The translations under genes and the position numbers were made by a program. From assembly GCA_021299375.1 (NCBI GenBank), contig JAJTGR010000018.1, positions 1 through 64,000 of the forward strand: a stretch of 64,000 nt of DNA, read 5' to 3'. The notes under the pieces are model-generated. The model was not told where the DNA came from. It worked only from the letters and a program-made list of their open reading frames with translations, and ran no database searches. This document shows positions 1 to 9,447 of this stretch, in pieces. The number at the start of each line of letters is the position of its first letter. The stretch's first letter is position 1. The DNA is from Gemmatimonadota bacterium (GTDB lineage Bacteria > Gemmatimonadota > Gemmatimonadetes > Gemmatimonadales > Gemmatimonadaceae).

Positions 1-24
1 GAAGCCGGCCTCCGGGACCAAGTC

Positions 25-828
25 ATGAGCGCGGTCGACATCGGGCTGAGTACGGCGGCCGAGCGCCTCGCCGTCACCAGCGCGCCAGGCACCGCGCCGA
101 GCCAGGATTGGGTCATCGTCACCCGTCAGCTCAAGCGGCAGTACGACATGGGCGGGGAGATCGTGCGCGCATTGCGCGGGGTCGACGTCGCCATCCGGCG
201 CAACGAGTACGTGGCCATCATGGGGCCATCGGGCTCGGGCAAATCCACGCTCATGAACCTCATCGGCTGTCTCGACACGCCCAATGAGGGCGAGTACTGG
301 TTGAGTGGCCAGCTGGTGAGCGAGATGAGCGACGACCAGCTGGCCCGGGTGCGCAACCGGGAAATCGGTTTCGTGTTCCAGACATTCAACCTGCTGCCGC
401 GCGCGTCGGCGCTGCAGAACGTGGAGTTGCCGCTCGTGTACGCCGGCATTTCGGCCGACGAGCGGAAGAAGCGGGCCAGTGAGGCGCTCCAGCGGGTGCA
501 GCTTGGCGAACGCATGCATCACCGTCCCAACGAGCTGTCCGGTGGTCAACGCCAGCGCGTGGCCATCGCGCGGGCGCTGGTGAACCGCCCGTCCATTCTG
601 CTCGCCGACGAACCCACCGGCAATCTCGACTCGACGACCTCCGAGGAAATCATGAAGGTCTTCGAGGAGCTCGCGCAGCAGGGTCAGACGGTGGTGATGG
701 TCACGCACGAACCCGACATCGCGGCCCATGCCCGCCGCGTGGTGGTGCTGCGCGATGGCGTCATCGCCAGCGACGAGACGCGCGAGCAGTTCATCGAGCG
801 CGTCGGCCTCACCCACGCCGCGCACTGA
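25..828 (+). CDS. ABC transporter ATP-binding protein (MacB/LolD-type)
   Basis: Walker [10 protein letters not shown], signature [15 protein letters not shown], Walker [13 protein letters not shown]. Confidence 0.95.
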   Translation: MSAVDIGLSTAAERLAVTSAPGTAPSQDWVIVTRQLKRQYDMGGEIVRALRGVDVAIRRNEYVAIMGPSGSGKSTLMNLIGCLDTPNEGEYWLSGQLVSEMSDDQLARVRNREIGFVFQTFNLLPRASALQNVELPLVYAGISADERKKRASEALQRVQLGERMHHRPNELSGGQRQRVAIARALVNRPSILLADEPTGNLDSTTSEEIMKVFEELAQQGQTVVMVTHEPDIAAHARRVVVLRDGVIASDETREQFIERVGLTHAAH

Positions 829-883
829 AACCAGCGCGGGGGCGGCACGTACGGCACGGGGTCACCGCTTTCCGCGAGGCCCC

Positions 884-2131
884 GTGCCGTTTTTCGATGC
901 CATTGGATTGGCGCTCCGCACCATCCGCACCCAGAAGCTCAAGAGTGCGTTCACGCTGCTCGGTGTCTGCATCGGGGTGATGTTCCTCATCTCCGTCGTG
1001 TCCATCGTGGAAGGCATGGGCCGGTACATGGAGGAGGATCTCATCGGCAAGCTCATCGCGGTGAACACGTTCGAGCTGCGGTCCCGCCCCAACATCATCA
1101 TGGGCGATGTGGACGAGGCCACCTGGGAGGCGTACCGCAAGCGCCCGCGCCTCGACATCACCGACGTGCCGCCCGCCACCGCCACCCTGCCCGCCGATAC
1201 GCGCTGGTATCTCTACAGTGAGGATCAGGTCCTGGCGACCAGCAGTACGAGCGGCAAACCACGCCGGGTTCGCGGCATCGCCGTTCAGGGCGACTTCTTC
1301 GAGATCAAGAACATGAGTGTCACCCGCGGACGCCTGCTCTCGGCGCAGGAGCTCGACCGCGGGGAGAAGTCCGTCGTGATCGGCCCCGACGCCGCCGAGC
1401 GCCTCTTCCCCGGTCTCGATCCCATTGGCCGCGAGCTCAAGATGGGCGGCGTCCCGTACCGCGTCGTGGGGCTGGCGGAGGCCCAGGGCAAGGCCATGGG
1501 CATGTCGTTCGACAACTTCGTCGTGGCGTCCTTCCGCTCGCCGGCGCGACGCCTGCTCAATTCGCGGCCCAACATCGTGGATGCCGTGGTGATCCAGTCG
1601 CCGAACGTGCCGGCGATGACCGAGAACATGGAGCTGGTACGCGCGGCCATGCGCGCCCAGCGAAAGCTGCGACCCGCCCAGCAGGATGATTTCTCGCTGC
1701 AGACGGCCGACTCGGCGCTCGAGTTCTGGAACAAGATCAAGGGGTACCTCGTGCTGGCCGGTGTGGCGCTTCCCGCCATCGGGCTTGTGGTGGGCGCCAT
1801 CGTGATCATGAACATCATGCTGGTGGCCGTGGCGGAGCGCACGCGGGAGATCGGCATTCGCAAGGCGCTTGGCGCCAAGCGGCGGGATATCCTGCTGCAG
1901 TTTCTCATCGAGGCGTCCACGCTGGGCACCATCGGCTCGGCGATCGGCGTAGGGCTTGGCATCGGGCTCGCGCAGCTCATTGCGGCGGTCTCGCCGTTGC
2001 CGGCCAGCGTGGCCCCCTGGTCCATCGTCGTCGGCATCGCGCTCGGCGCCGGCGTGGGCATCATCTCCGGTGTGTATCCCGCCAGCCGCGCCTCGCGGCT
2101 CGATCCCATCGCTGCCCTGCGGCAGGAGTAA
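884..2131 (+). CDS. ABC transporter permease (MacB/FtsX family), pair 1 member A
   Basis: KLKSAFTLLGVCIGVMFLISVVSIVEGM N-terminus, C-terminal VAERTREIGIRKALGAKRRDI; GTG start at 884 inferred, inside ORF 728-2131. Confidence 0.88.
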   Translation: MPFFDAIGLALRTIRTQKLKSAFTLLGVCIGVMFLISVVSIVEGMGRYMEEDLIGKLIAVNTFELRSRPNIIMGDVDEATWEAYRKRPRLDITDVPPATATLPADTRWYLYSEDQVLATSSTSGKPRRVRGIAVQGDFFEIKNMSVTRGRLLSAQELDRGEKSVVIGPDAAERLFPGLDPIGRELKMGGVPYRVVGLAEAQGKAMGMSFDNFVVASFRSPARRLLNSRPNIVDAVVIQSPNVPAMTENMELVRAAMRAQRKLRPAQQDDFSLQTADSALEFWNKIKGYLVLAGVALPAIGLVVGAIVIMNIMLVAVAERTREIGIRKALGAKRRDILLQFLIEASTLGTIGSAIGVGLGIGLAQLIAAVSPLPASVAPWSIVVGIALGAGVGIISGVYPASRASRLDPIAALRQE

Positions 2132-2134
2132 GCC

Positions 2135-3400
2135 ATGAGTGCATTCCCCACGGGGCTGTTGGCCGTGAGCGAGGGGGTCCGTATCGCCATCGAGGCGGTG
2201 CGCGCCAACAAGGTGCGGGCGGGGCTCACCATCCTCGGCATCGCCGTGGGCGTGTTCGTGGTGGTGGCCATCGCAGCGGCGGTACACGGCATCAACCAGG
2301 CCGTGGCCAGGGACTTTGCCAGCATGGGGCCCACCACGTTCTTCGTCGCGCGCTACCCCATCAGTTTCGAAAGCTGTGACGGGAGCGAGAACAGTTGCCG
2401 GTGGTTGCGCAACCCGCCGCTGCGCCCCAACGAAGTGGACGCCCTGCGGCGGCTCTCCTCGGTGGACGCGGTGGGCGAGCGGCTCGAGTGGGGGGCCAAG
2501 GTGGCCTACCGCTCCACCGAGCTGGCATCCACCAGCGTGGAGGGGTACTCGGCGGAGTGGACGCTGATCAACGCGCCGGAGGTGTATCCGGGGCGGGCCT
2601 TCACCCCGTCGGAGGTCCGCACCGGGGCGCGCGTCGCGGTCATCAGTACGCTCATGGCCGAGCGGCTGTTCGCCGACAGTGACCCCATTGGCAAGACCAT
2701 TGCCATGAACGATGTGCCCTTCGAGGTGATCGGCGTGTTCAAGGACAACGTCAGCTTCCTGAACGGTGGCGACCGCCCCAAGGCGGTGGTGCCCATCACC
2801 GCGCTCATCCGCTCGATCGGGGCCCGGGAAAGCGGCGTGGCGTTGGCGGTGAAGCCGCGGGAGGAGCTGGCACCGGCCCTCGCCCGGGACCTGGCCATCG
2901 ACGACGTCACGGCCACGCTGCGCGGCCTGCGAGGTGCGCGGCCGGCCGAGGAATCGACCTTTGCGATCATCACACAGGACCGCCTGTTCGAGACCTACGA
3001 CAAGATCGTCGGGATGTTCTTCCTGGTCATGCTCGCGCTGTCGGGGGTGGGGCTCATCGTGGGCGGGGTGGGCGTGGTGGCCATCATGATGATTTCGGTG
3101 ACCGAGCGGACCCGGGAAATCGGGGTGCGCAAGGCGCTGGGGGCCACGAAGGCCACCATTCTCTGGCAGTTCCTGGTGGAAGCGGCGACCCTCACCGGCA
3201 TCGGCGGGGCGATCGGCCTGTTTGTGGGGTGGCTGGGCACGTTGCTCATCCGCAACCTCACCCCCATCGAAGCGAGCATCCCCCCGCTCGCGGTGGTGGC
3301 GGCCCTCGGCGCCAGTGCCATTACCGGGATCCTGTTCGGCATGCTCCCGGCGAGCCGGGCCGCCCGGCTGGACCCGGTGGAGTCGCTCCGGTACGAGTAG
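2135..3400 (+). CDS. ABC transporter permease (MacB/FtsX family), pair 1 member B
   Basis: NKVRAGLTILGIAVGVFVVVAIAAAVHGI and SVTERTREIGVRKALGATKATI motifs. Confidence 0.9.
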   Translation: MSAFPTGLLAVSEGVRIAIEAVRANKVRAGLTILGIAVGVFVVVAIAAAVHGINQAVARDFASMGPTTFFVARYPISFESCDGSENSCRWLRNPPLRPNEVDALRRLSSVDAVGERLEWGAKVAYRSTELASTSVEGYSAEWTLINAPEVYPGRAFTPSEVRTGARVAVISTLMAERLFADSDPIGKTIAMNDVPFEVIGVFKDNVSFLNGGDRPKAVVPITALIRSIGARESGVALAVKPREELAPALARDLAIDDVTATLRGLRGARPAEESTFAIITQDRLFETYDKIVGMFFLVMLALSGVGLIVGGVGVVAIMMISVTERTREIGVRKALGATKATILWQFLVEAATLTGIGGAIGLFVGWLGTLLIRNLTPIEASIPPLAVVAALGASAITGILFGMLPASRAARLDPVESLRYE

Positions 3401-3462
3401 TCGCGTGGCACCACGCCCCCGGGGGGCGGAACAACGCTTGGGGTCGGCGTTATTGTACTCGG

Positions 3463-4704
3463 GTGAAAACCCGTGACGCGGTTCTGCTTGCGCTGGCCCA
3501 ACTTCGGGTCCAGAAGCTCAAGAGTGCCTTCACCCTGCTCGGGGTGACCATCGGGGTGATGTTCCTCATCGCCGTCGTGTCCATCGTCGAAGGGATGGGC
3601 AAGTACGTCGAGGAGGACTTCGCCTCGCGGCTGATCGGCACCAACACATTCACGCTGCGCCGCTTCGACAACATTGGTCCGGGCGGCAATCGCGGCATGG
3701 ATGCGCGCGTTGCCCAGCGCCGGCCCCTCCTCCGAATGACGGACATCGAGGCCGTGCGGGCGGCGCTGCCGTCTACCATGCGGTCCTCCATTTCCAGTGA
3801 GACCTTCCGGTACGCCTCCGCCCCCGGTGCCCGTCCGCGGCAGGTGCAGGCGGTCGCGACCGATGCAGAGTACTTCGCCATCAAGAAGTTCTCGGTGACG
3901 CAGGGTCGGGCATTCACCGAACAGGAAGTGCGCGCCGGCACACCGGTGGTGGTGATCGGGGTCGAGGTGGCCGAACACTTCTTCCCGGGGCTCAATCCCG
4001 AGGGACGGCCGCTGCGGTTGGCGGGGGTCCCTTTCACGGTGATCGGGGTGATCGAGAAGCAGGGGTCGGTGTTCGGCTTCTCACTCGACCGCCTGGCCAT
4101 CGCGCCGTACACCTCGCCGATGGGACGCATCATCCGCCCCCAGCGGGACATTTCCTCGCTGATCGTTCAGGCACCCACGCAGGCTGACCTCGCCGAGGGT
4201 ATCGAGGCGGCCCGCAGCGCGTTGCGCGCGTTTCGCGGCTTGCGCGCGGGCGAACCCGACAACTTCGGTCTGGTCACGCAGGACGCGGCGTTCGGCTTCA
4301 TCAAGCAGCTCAAGGGCCGGCTGGTGCTGTTCGGCACTGCGCTGCCCGCCATCAGCCTGGTGGTCGGGGCCATGGTCATCATGAACATCATGCTGGTGGC
4401 TGTCGCCGAGCGGACGCGCGAGATCGGCGTACGCAAGGCGCTGGGGGCACGGCGCGGGGACATTCTCTCGCAGTTCCTCGTCGAGGCCGCCACCCTGAGC
4501 ACCCTCGGGGCCGCGATCGGTATCGGGCTCGGCATCGGGCTGGCCAAGCTCATCGCCCTGTTGACGCCCCTTCCCGCTGCCGTGGCGCCCTGGTCCATCG
4601 CTGCGGCCCTGGTCACCGGCGCGGGCGTCGGCATCGCGGCCGGCCTCTACCCCGCGAGTCGGGCGTCGCAGCTCGATCCCATCGCCGCCCTGCGCTCGGA
4701 GTAA
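3463..4704 (+). CDS. ABC transporter permease (MacB/FtsX family), pair 2 member A
   Basis: KLKSAFTLLGVTIGVMFLIAVVSIVEGMGKYVEEDF; GTG start at 3463 inferred. Confidence 0.88.
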   Translation: MKTRDAVLLALAQLRVQKLKSAFTLLGVTIGVMFLIAVVSIVEGMGKYVEEDFASRLIGTNTFTLRRFDNIGPGGNRGMDARVAQRRPLLRMTDIEAVRAALPSTMRSSISSETFRYASAPGARPRQVQAVATDAEYFAIKKFSVTQGRAFTEQEVRAGTPVVVIGVEVAEHFFPGLNPEGRPLRLAGVPFTVIGVIEKQGSVFGFSLDRLAIAPYTSPMGRIIRPQRDISSLIVQAPTQADLAEGIEAARSALRAFRGLRAGEPDNFGLVTQDAAFGFIKQLKGRLVLFGTALPAISLVVGAMVIMNIMLVAVAERTREIGVRKALGARRGDILSQFLVEAATLSTLGAAIGIGLGIGLAKLIALLTPLPAAVAPWSIAAALVTGAGVGIAAGLYPASRASQLDPIAALRSE

Positions 4705-4710
4705 CTCACG

Positions 4711-5967
4711 GTGAACAAGCTGCTGTTGGCCCTGGAAGGCGTGGGCATGGCGATCGAGGCGATCCGGGGCAACAAGGTCCGCGCCGGCCTGACCATCGCC
4801 GGGGTGGCCATCGGGGTGTTCGTCGTGGTCGCGATGGGCGCGGTCGTGACCGGCATCCGGACCTCGTTCGAGCAGGATCTGGAGGAGATCGGCGCCACGA
4901 CGTTCCTCGTCCAGCGGCGCAGCAGCGGCCTCAGCGGCTGCGACGGGACCGACGAAAAGTGCCCCGACCGGCGCAATCCGCCGGTTTCCTTCGCCGAGTG
5001 GGACATGATCCGGCGTCTCCCCGGCGTGCAGGAAGCCATCGGCTCTCTGGCGGGACAGGCCAACTTCGCCTACCGCAACAGTCGCGTCGACAATGTCGGC
5101 TACGATGCGTACAGCGTCGAGTGGCCGGCGGTGAACGCTTCGGACATTGCGCCCGGCCGCAACTTTACCCGCGCCGAGTATGATGCCGGGCAGCCGGTCG
5201 TGCTGGTCAACGACACGCTCAAGGCCCAGCTGTTCGGCGACTCCGAGCCCATCGGCAAGCAGGTCGTGATCAACGGGCGGCAGTTCACCGTGATCGGCGT
5301 GTACCAGCCACGGGCCGGTTTCCTGCGCTCGCTCGAGGGACGGGGGCCGGACACGCCCCGGGCCATCATCCCGCTGCAGACGGCCGTCCGGTCGCTGGAC
5401 GCGTTCCGGGGCAGCCTCACGCTGCTCGTGCGCCCGCTGTCCACGTTCGCACAGGACGAGGTCATGGACGAGGTCATGGCGTCCATGCGCGCCCGTCGCG
5501 GCCTGCGCCCCGGGGACCGGAATACGTTCTATCTCGTCGAGCAGGACCGCATCATGGATACTTTCAACCAGCTCTTTGGCGCGATCTTCGCCGTGGGACT
5601 GGCGCTGTCGGCGGTGGCGCTGCTCGTTGGCGGCGTGGGCGTCGTCGCGATCATGATGATCTCGGTGACCGAGCGCACCCGCGAGATCGGGGTGCGCAAG
5701 GCGCTCGGAGCCACCGCCGGCACCATCCGCTGGCAGTTCCTGGTCGAGGCGGCCACCCTCACGAGTATCGGCGCCATCATTGGGCTTGCCATCGGCGCGC
5801 TGCTGGCCTGGGTGATTCGCACCAACAGCTCCATTCCGGCCACGCTCCCCGCGAGCATCGTGGTTACCGCGCTCGCCGCCAGTGCGCTCACGGGGGTGGC
5901 GTTCGGCATGCTCCCGGCGGTCAAGGCGTCACAACTCGACCCGGTCGAGGCGCTGCGCTACGAATAA
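4711..5967 (+). CDS. ABC transporter permease (MacB/FtsX family), pair 2 member B
   Basis: NKVRAGLTIAGVAIGVFVVVAMGAVV; C-terminal FtsX motif. Confidence 0.9.
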   Translation: MNKLLLALEGVGMAIEAIRGNKVRAGLTIAGVAIGVFVVVAMGAVVTGIRTSFEQDLEEIGATTFLVQRRSSGLSGCDGTDEKCPDRRNPPVSFAEWDMIRRLPGVQEAIGSLAGQANFAYRNSRVDNVGYDAYSVEWPAVNASDIAPGRNFTRAEYDAGQPVVLVNDTLKAQLFGDSEPIGKQVVINGRQFTVIGVYQPRAGFLRSLEGRGPDTPRAIIPLQTAVRSLDAFRGSLTLLVRPLSTFAQDEVMDEVMASMRARRGLRPGDRNTFYLVEQDRIMDTFNQLFGAIFAVGLALSAVALLVGGVGVVAIMMISVTERTREIGVRKALGATAGTIRWQFLVEAATLTSIGAIIGLAIGALLAWVIRTNSSIPATLPASIVVTALAASALTGVAFGMLPAVKASQLDPVEALRYE

Positions 5968-6000
5968 CCGGTGACGGCCGGCGCCGAGTAGCTTTCCAGC

Positions 6001-7245
6001 ATGCGCTTTTCTGATGTGCTGCGGCTTGCCTTCGGCCAGCTGCGGGTGAACCCGCTGCGAACGGCTTTCACCCTGCTCGGCATCGTGGTCTCCGTGGGGT
6101 TCCTGGTGGCCGTGGTGGCCATCATCCAGGGCATGAACGCGTACGTGAAGGAGAACATCGCCGACGCCATGATCGGCATGAATACCTTCCAGGTGCGTCG
6201 GCTCCCCATCAGCCTCGGCCTCTTCACCGACGACCAGTTTCGCCTCCTGCAGCGGCGTCCGCGCATCGACGAGCGTGATGCCGCCGCGGTACAGGAGGCA
6301 CTCCCCGACGCGCTGGCCATCAGCCTCACGTCGGGGTGGCCCACCCCGCGCGCCGACATCGTCTGGCGCAACCGTACGCTCGGCAGCGTCCTCATTTTCG
6401 GCGTCACGCCTGGCTACCAGCAGGTGCAGGACTATCGCTTCACCGCCGGGCGGCCGCTGAACGAGCTCGACCTGCGGGAGCGCCGACCGGTGATCGTTCT
6501 GGGCGCCGACGTGGCCCGCGATCTGTTCGACGGCGGCAATGCGGTCGACCAGGAAGTGCGGCTCATGGGTACGCGCTTCACCGTCGTCGGTGTGGTGGCG
6601 CCCAAGGGTCGTGTGCTCGGGCAATCGTTCGATGCCTTCGCCCTCATCCCGATCGGTGCGTTCGAGGCCATCTATGGCCGCCGGCAATCCACCACCGTGT
6701 CCGTGAAGATGCGGGAGGCCGACGAGGTGGCGCCAGCGATGGCGCGCGCCCAGGAGGCGATGCGACTCGCCCGCCGCCTGCGCCCGTCGGAGGCCGACAA
6801 CTTCGACATCGGTACCGGGGAGGCCTTCGTGGCCTTCTGGAAGCAACTCACTCGTGTGCTGTTCGCGGTGGTGCCGGCGGTGGTGGCCATCGGGATTCTC
6901 GTGGGCGGCATCGTGATCATGAACATCATGCTCATGGCCGTCACCGAGCGCACCCACGAGATCGGGCTGCGCAAGGCGGTCGGGGCAAGCGCCGCCGATG
7001 TGCGACGGCAGTTCCTCGCCGAGTCCATCGCGCTCGCCGTCTTCGGCGGCATGCTGGGGGTGTTGGCCGGCTGGGGGCTGGCGCTGCTCGTGACCACCGT
7101 GTCGCCGTTGCCGGCGCGGGTAACGCCCTGGAGCGTGGTGCTGGCGCTCACCCTGGGGGCCGGAATCGGCGTGCTGTTTGGTGTATACCCTGCCTCGCGT
7201 GCCGCCCGCCTCGACCCGATCACGGCCATGCGAGCCGAGACATGA
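6001..7245 (+). CDS. ABC transporter permease (MacB/FtsX family), pair 3 member A
   Basis: PLRTAFTLLGIVVSVGFLVAVVAIIQGMNAYVKENI; VTERTHEIGLRKAVGAS. Confidence 0.9.
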   Translation: MRFSDVLRLAFGQLRVNPLRTAFTLLGIVVSVGFLVAVVAIIQGMNAYVKENIADAMIGMNTFQVRRLPISLGLFTDDQFRLLQRRPRIDERDAAAVQEALPDALAISLTSGWPTPRADIVWRNRTLGSVLIFGVTPGYQQVQDYRFTAGRPLNELDLRERRPVIVLGADVARDLFDGGNAVDQEVRLMGTRFTVVGVVAPKGRVLGQSFDAFALIPIGAFEAIYGRRQSTTVSVKMREADEVAPAMARAQEAMRLARRLRPSEADNFDIGTGEAFVAFWKQLTRVLFAVVPAVVAIGILVGGIVIMNIMLMAVTERTHEIGLRKAVGASAADVRRQFLAESIALAVFGGMLGVLAGWGLALLVTTVSPLPARVTPWSVVLALTLGAGIGVLFGVYPASRAARLDPITAMRAET

Positions 7246-8495
7246 GTGCCCGGCTTGCCCCCAACGCCCTCAGCGAGAACGTGCGCATGGCGCTCGAGAC
7301 GCTGCGGGTGAACAAGCTGCGGTCGTCGCTCACCATCCTCGGCGTGGTCATCGGTGTCGCCACCGTCATGGCCATGGCGGCGATCGTGCAGGGCATCCGG
7401 GACCAGATCGTCGCCAAGATCGAAGTGGCTGGCCCGACGACGTTCTATGTCCTCAAGAAGTTCTCGCAGACGCCACTCAACCCGGACAACCTGCCCAAGG
7501 ACGTGCGTATTCGGCCGGATCTTTCGGAAGCCGAAGCGGAGCGCATCCGGCGGTTGCCGGAGATCGGCTATGCCTCGCTGTGGGCGCAGACACTCTCGCG
7601 TATCGAGGCCGGCGCCGTACGCTCCCAGGGAATGGCGATCTTCGGCGCCGACGACGGCTTCACCCGCATCCAGGGGGGCGAACTCGTCGAGGGGCGCTGG
7701 TTCACCCGATCGGAACTGGTGGCTGGCTCGCCCGTCGCCGTGCTCCAGGAGGAGACGGCGCGCCGGCTCTTCGGGCAGGAGCAGTTGCTCGGCCGCATGG
7801 TGCAGATCGGCGGTCGGCCGCTCGTCGTCATCGGACTCTGGGAAGAGCCGGGCAACATCTTCGCCCCGCCGGGGCAGGCCGTGGGTGCCATTGTGCCCTA
7901 CCGATTCATGGACCGGTCCTACCCCATCGACCGCACCAACGCGCTCTTCATTCCGGTCAAGCCGCGCGCCGGGGTGCGGGTGGCCGACGCGCAGAGCGCC
8001 ACCGAGATGACGCTGCGCGAAGCGCGCCACCTGCGGCCGGGCGACGGCAACACCTTCGACCTCGTGACGCAGGACCAGATCCTCGACACGTTCAACAACA
8101 TCACCGGCGTGTTCTTCCTGGTGATGATCGTGCTCTCCGGCGTCGCCCTGCTCGTCGGCGGCATCGGCGTGATGGCCATCATGACCGTGTCGGTCACCAG
8201 CCGCACCCGCGAGATTGGTGTACGCAAGGCGCTCGGGGCCACCCGACGGGACATCCTGGTGCAGTTCCTCGTCGAGTCGGCAACGCTGACCGGCATCGGC
8301 GGCGCCATCGGCATCGTGGTGGGCCTCGCCTTCGGCCGAATCGCATCGCTGGCGCTCGACATCGATGCCCCGGTGCCCATCGCGCTCACCATGGTGGCGG
8401 TGGTGGTGTCGGTCGGAATCGGGATCGTCTTCGGCATGGTCCCGGCGCAACGCGCCGCGCGACTGGATCCGATCGAGGCACTGCGCTACGAGTAG
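7242..8495 (+). CDS. ABC transporter permease (MacB/FtsX family), pair 3 member B
   Basis: ATG at 7242 overlapping the previous stop (ATGA); NKLRSSLTILGVVIGVATVMAM; SVTSRTREIGVRKALGATRRDI. Confidence 0.9.
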   Translation: MSARLAPNALSENVRMALETLRVNKLRSSLTILGVVIGVATVMAMAAIVQGIRDQIVAKIEVAGPTTFYVLKKFSQTPLNPDNLPKDVRIRPDLSEAEAERIRRLPEIGYASLWAQTLSRIEAGAVRSQGMAIFGADDGFTRIQGGELVEGRWFTRSELVAGSPVAVLQEETARRLFGQEQLLGRMVQIGGRPLVVIGLWEEPGNIFAPPGQAVGAIVPYRFMDRSYPIDRTNALFIPVKPRAGVRVADAQSATEMTLREARHLRPGDGNTFDLVTQDQILDTFNNITGVFFLVMIVLSGVALLVGGIGVMAIMTVSVTSRTREIGVRKALGATRRDILVQFLVESATLTGIGGAIGIVVGLAFGRIASLALDIDAPVPIALTMVAVVVSVGIGIVFGMVPAQRAARLDPIEALRYE

Positions 8496-8523
8496 GCGCC
8501 CCGCGAGTGATGCGGGCCGCGGC

Positions 8524-9447
8524 TCAGTAGCCGCGCACGGCGAGGAACGCTTCCCACAGTGGCAAGTGGATCGGGGCGCCCAGCACCGCGAGTTCCAGCA
8601 CGCTCAAGGCGCCGATGACGGTGAGCAGCATCATGCGCTGCCGATGGCCCGGGGTGCGGCCACGAATGGCGAAGATCGCCGTGTACAGCGTATAGGCGAT
8701 GACGCAGGCGATCGTGAACGGCAGGAACCAGCTGTTCGTCGGCGGCCCGAAGTAGCTCTCGAGGAACACCAGCGCCTGGGGGAAGAACCCGCGTCCGCTG
8801 TTCTCGACGCCGAGAAAGATGTTGATGCTCGCCACCTGATGCACGCACCAGAAGAGGGCGGCCGTCCACCAGCCGGTACGGTTCACGCGCCGGTGGGTCA
8901 TGACCGCCGTGGCCGCGAGCACGGCCAACATGACCAGTTGGTACCAGAACATCGACCAGACCGCTCGCACGGCGAAGCCCCACGACGGCGGCTCGGCCGG
9001 GATGTGCAGCCGCATCGACTCGGGCCCGATGATCCAGGCGCCGTAGAACGCGACCTGCGCCCACGTCCAGAGGAACGCGCCGCCCAGGAAACTGCGCCGC
9101 ACCGCCGATGGCGTGTCCCGGTCGCGCTCGAGGAACACCAGCGACGCGCCCCACAGGGCGAGCGCCGACGCCACCACGAACCCGAGCAGGCGGGTAGACG
9201 GCGATCGCTCGAGCGCGAACACGATGCCCGTGGTACTCCACCAGAACAGCACCACCACGGCAAAGGAGCGCAGCGCCACGCGGAGTGTCGTCTCCCGCGT
9301 GGCGATATCGGTCACCTGCACCATGTCGGGATGTCGCGCGCGCAGCAGCACGTGCAGGCGCTGTCGCCACCCGGTGAGCGGCGCGACCGCCACCGGGGGC
9401 ACGCCGACCGTTGGCACCCGCGCGGTTTCCGTGGCGGCCCCACTCAT
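8524..9447 (-). CDS. puhE: putative photosynthetic complex assembly protein PuhE (DUF3623-like membrane protein)
   Basis: FLWTWAQVAFYGAWIIGP, FWCVHQVASINIFLGVENSG, multiple TM helices; ATGA overlap with bchD stop. Confidence 0.8.
   Translation of the reverse strand: MSGAATETARVPTVGVPPVAVAPLTGWRQRLHVLLRARHPDMVQVTDIATRETTLRVALRSFAVVVLFWWSTTGIVFALERSPSTRLLGFVVASALALWGASLVFLERDRDTPSAVRRSFLGGAFLWTWAQVAFYGAWIIGPESMRLHIPAEPPSWGFAVRAVWSMFWYQLVMLAVLAATAVMTHRRVNRTGWWTAALFWCVHQVASINIFLGVENSGRGFFPQALVFLESYFGPPTNSWFLPFTIACVIAYTLYTAIFAIRGRTPGHRQRMMLLTVIGALSVLELAVLGAPIHLPLWEAFLAVRGY

Noticed and set aside
6672-8450. 592-aa minus-strand ORF antisense to the last two permeases
   Set aside because: His/Asp/Arg-rich antisense artefact.
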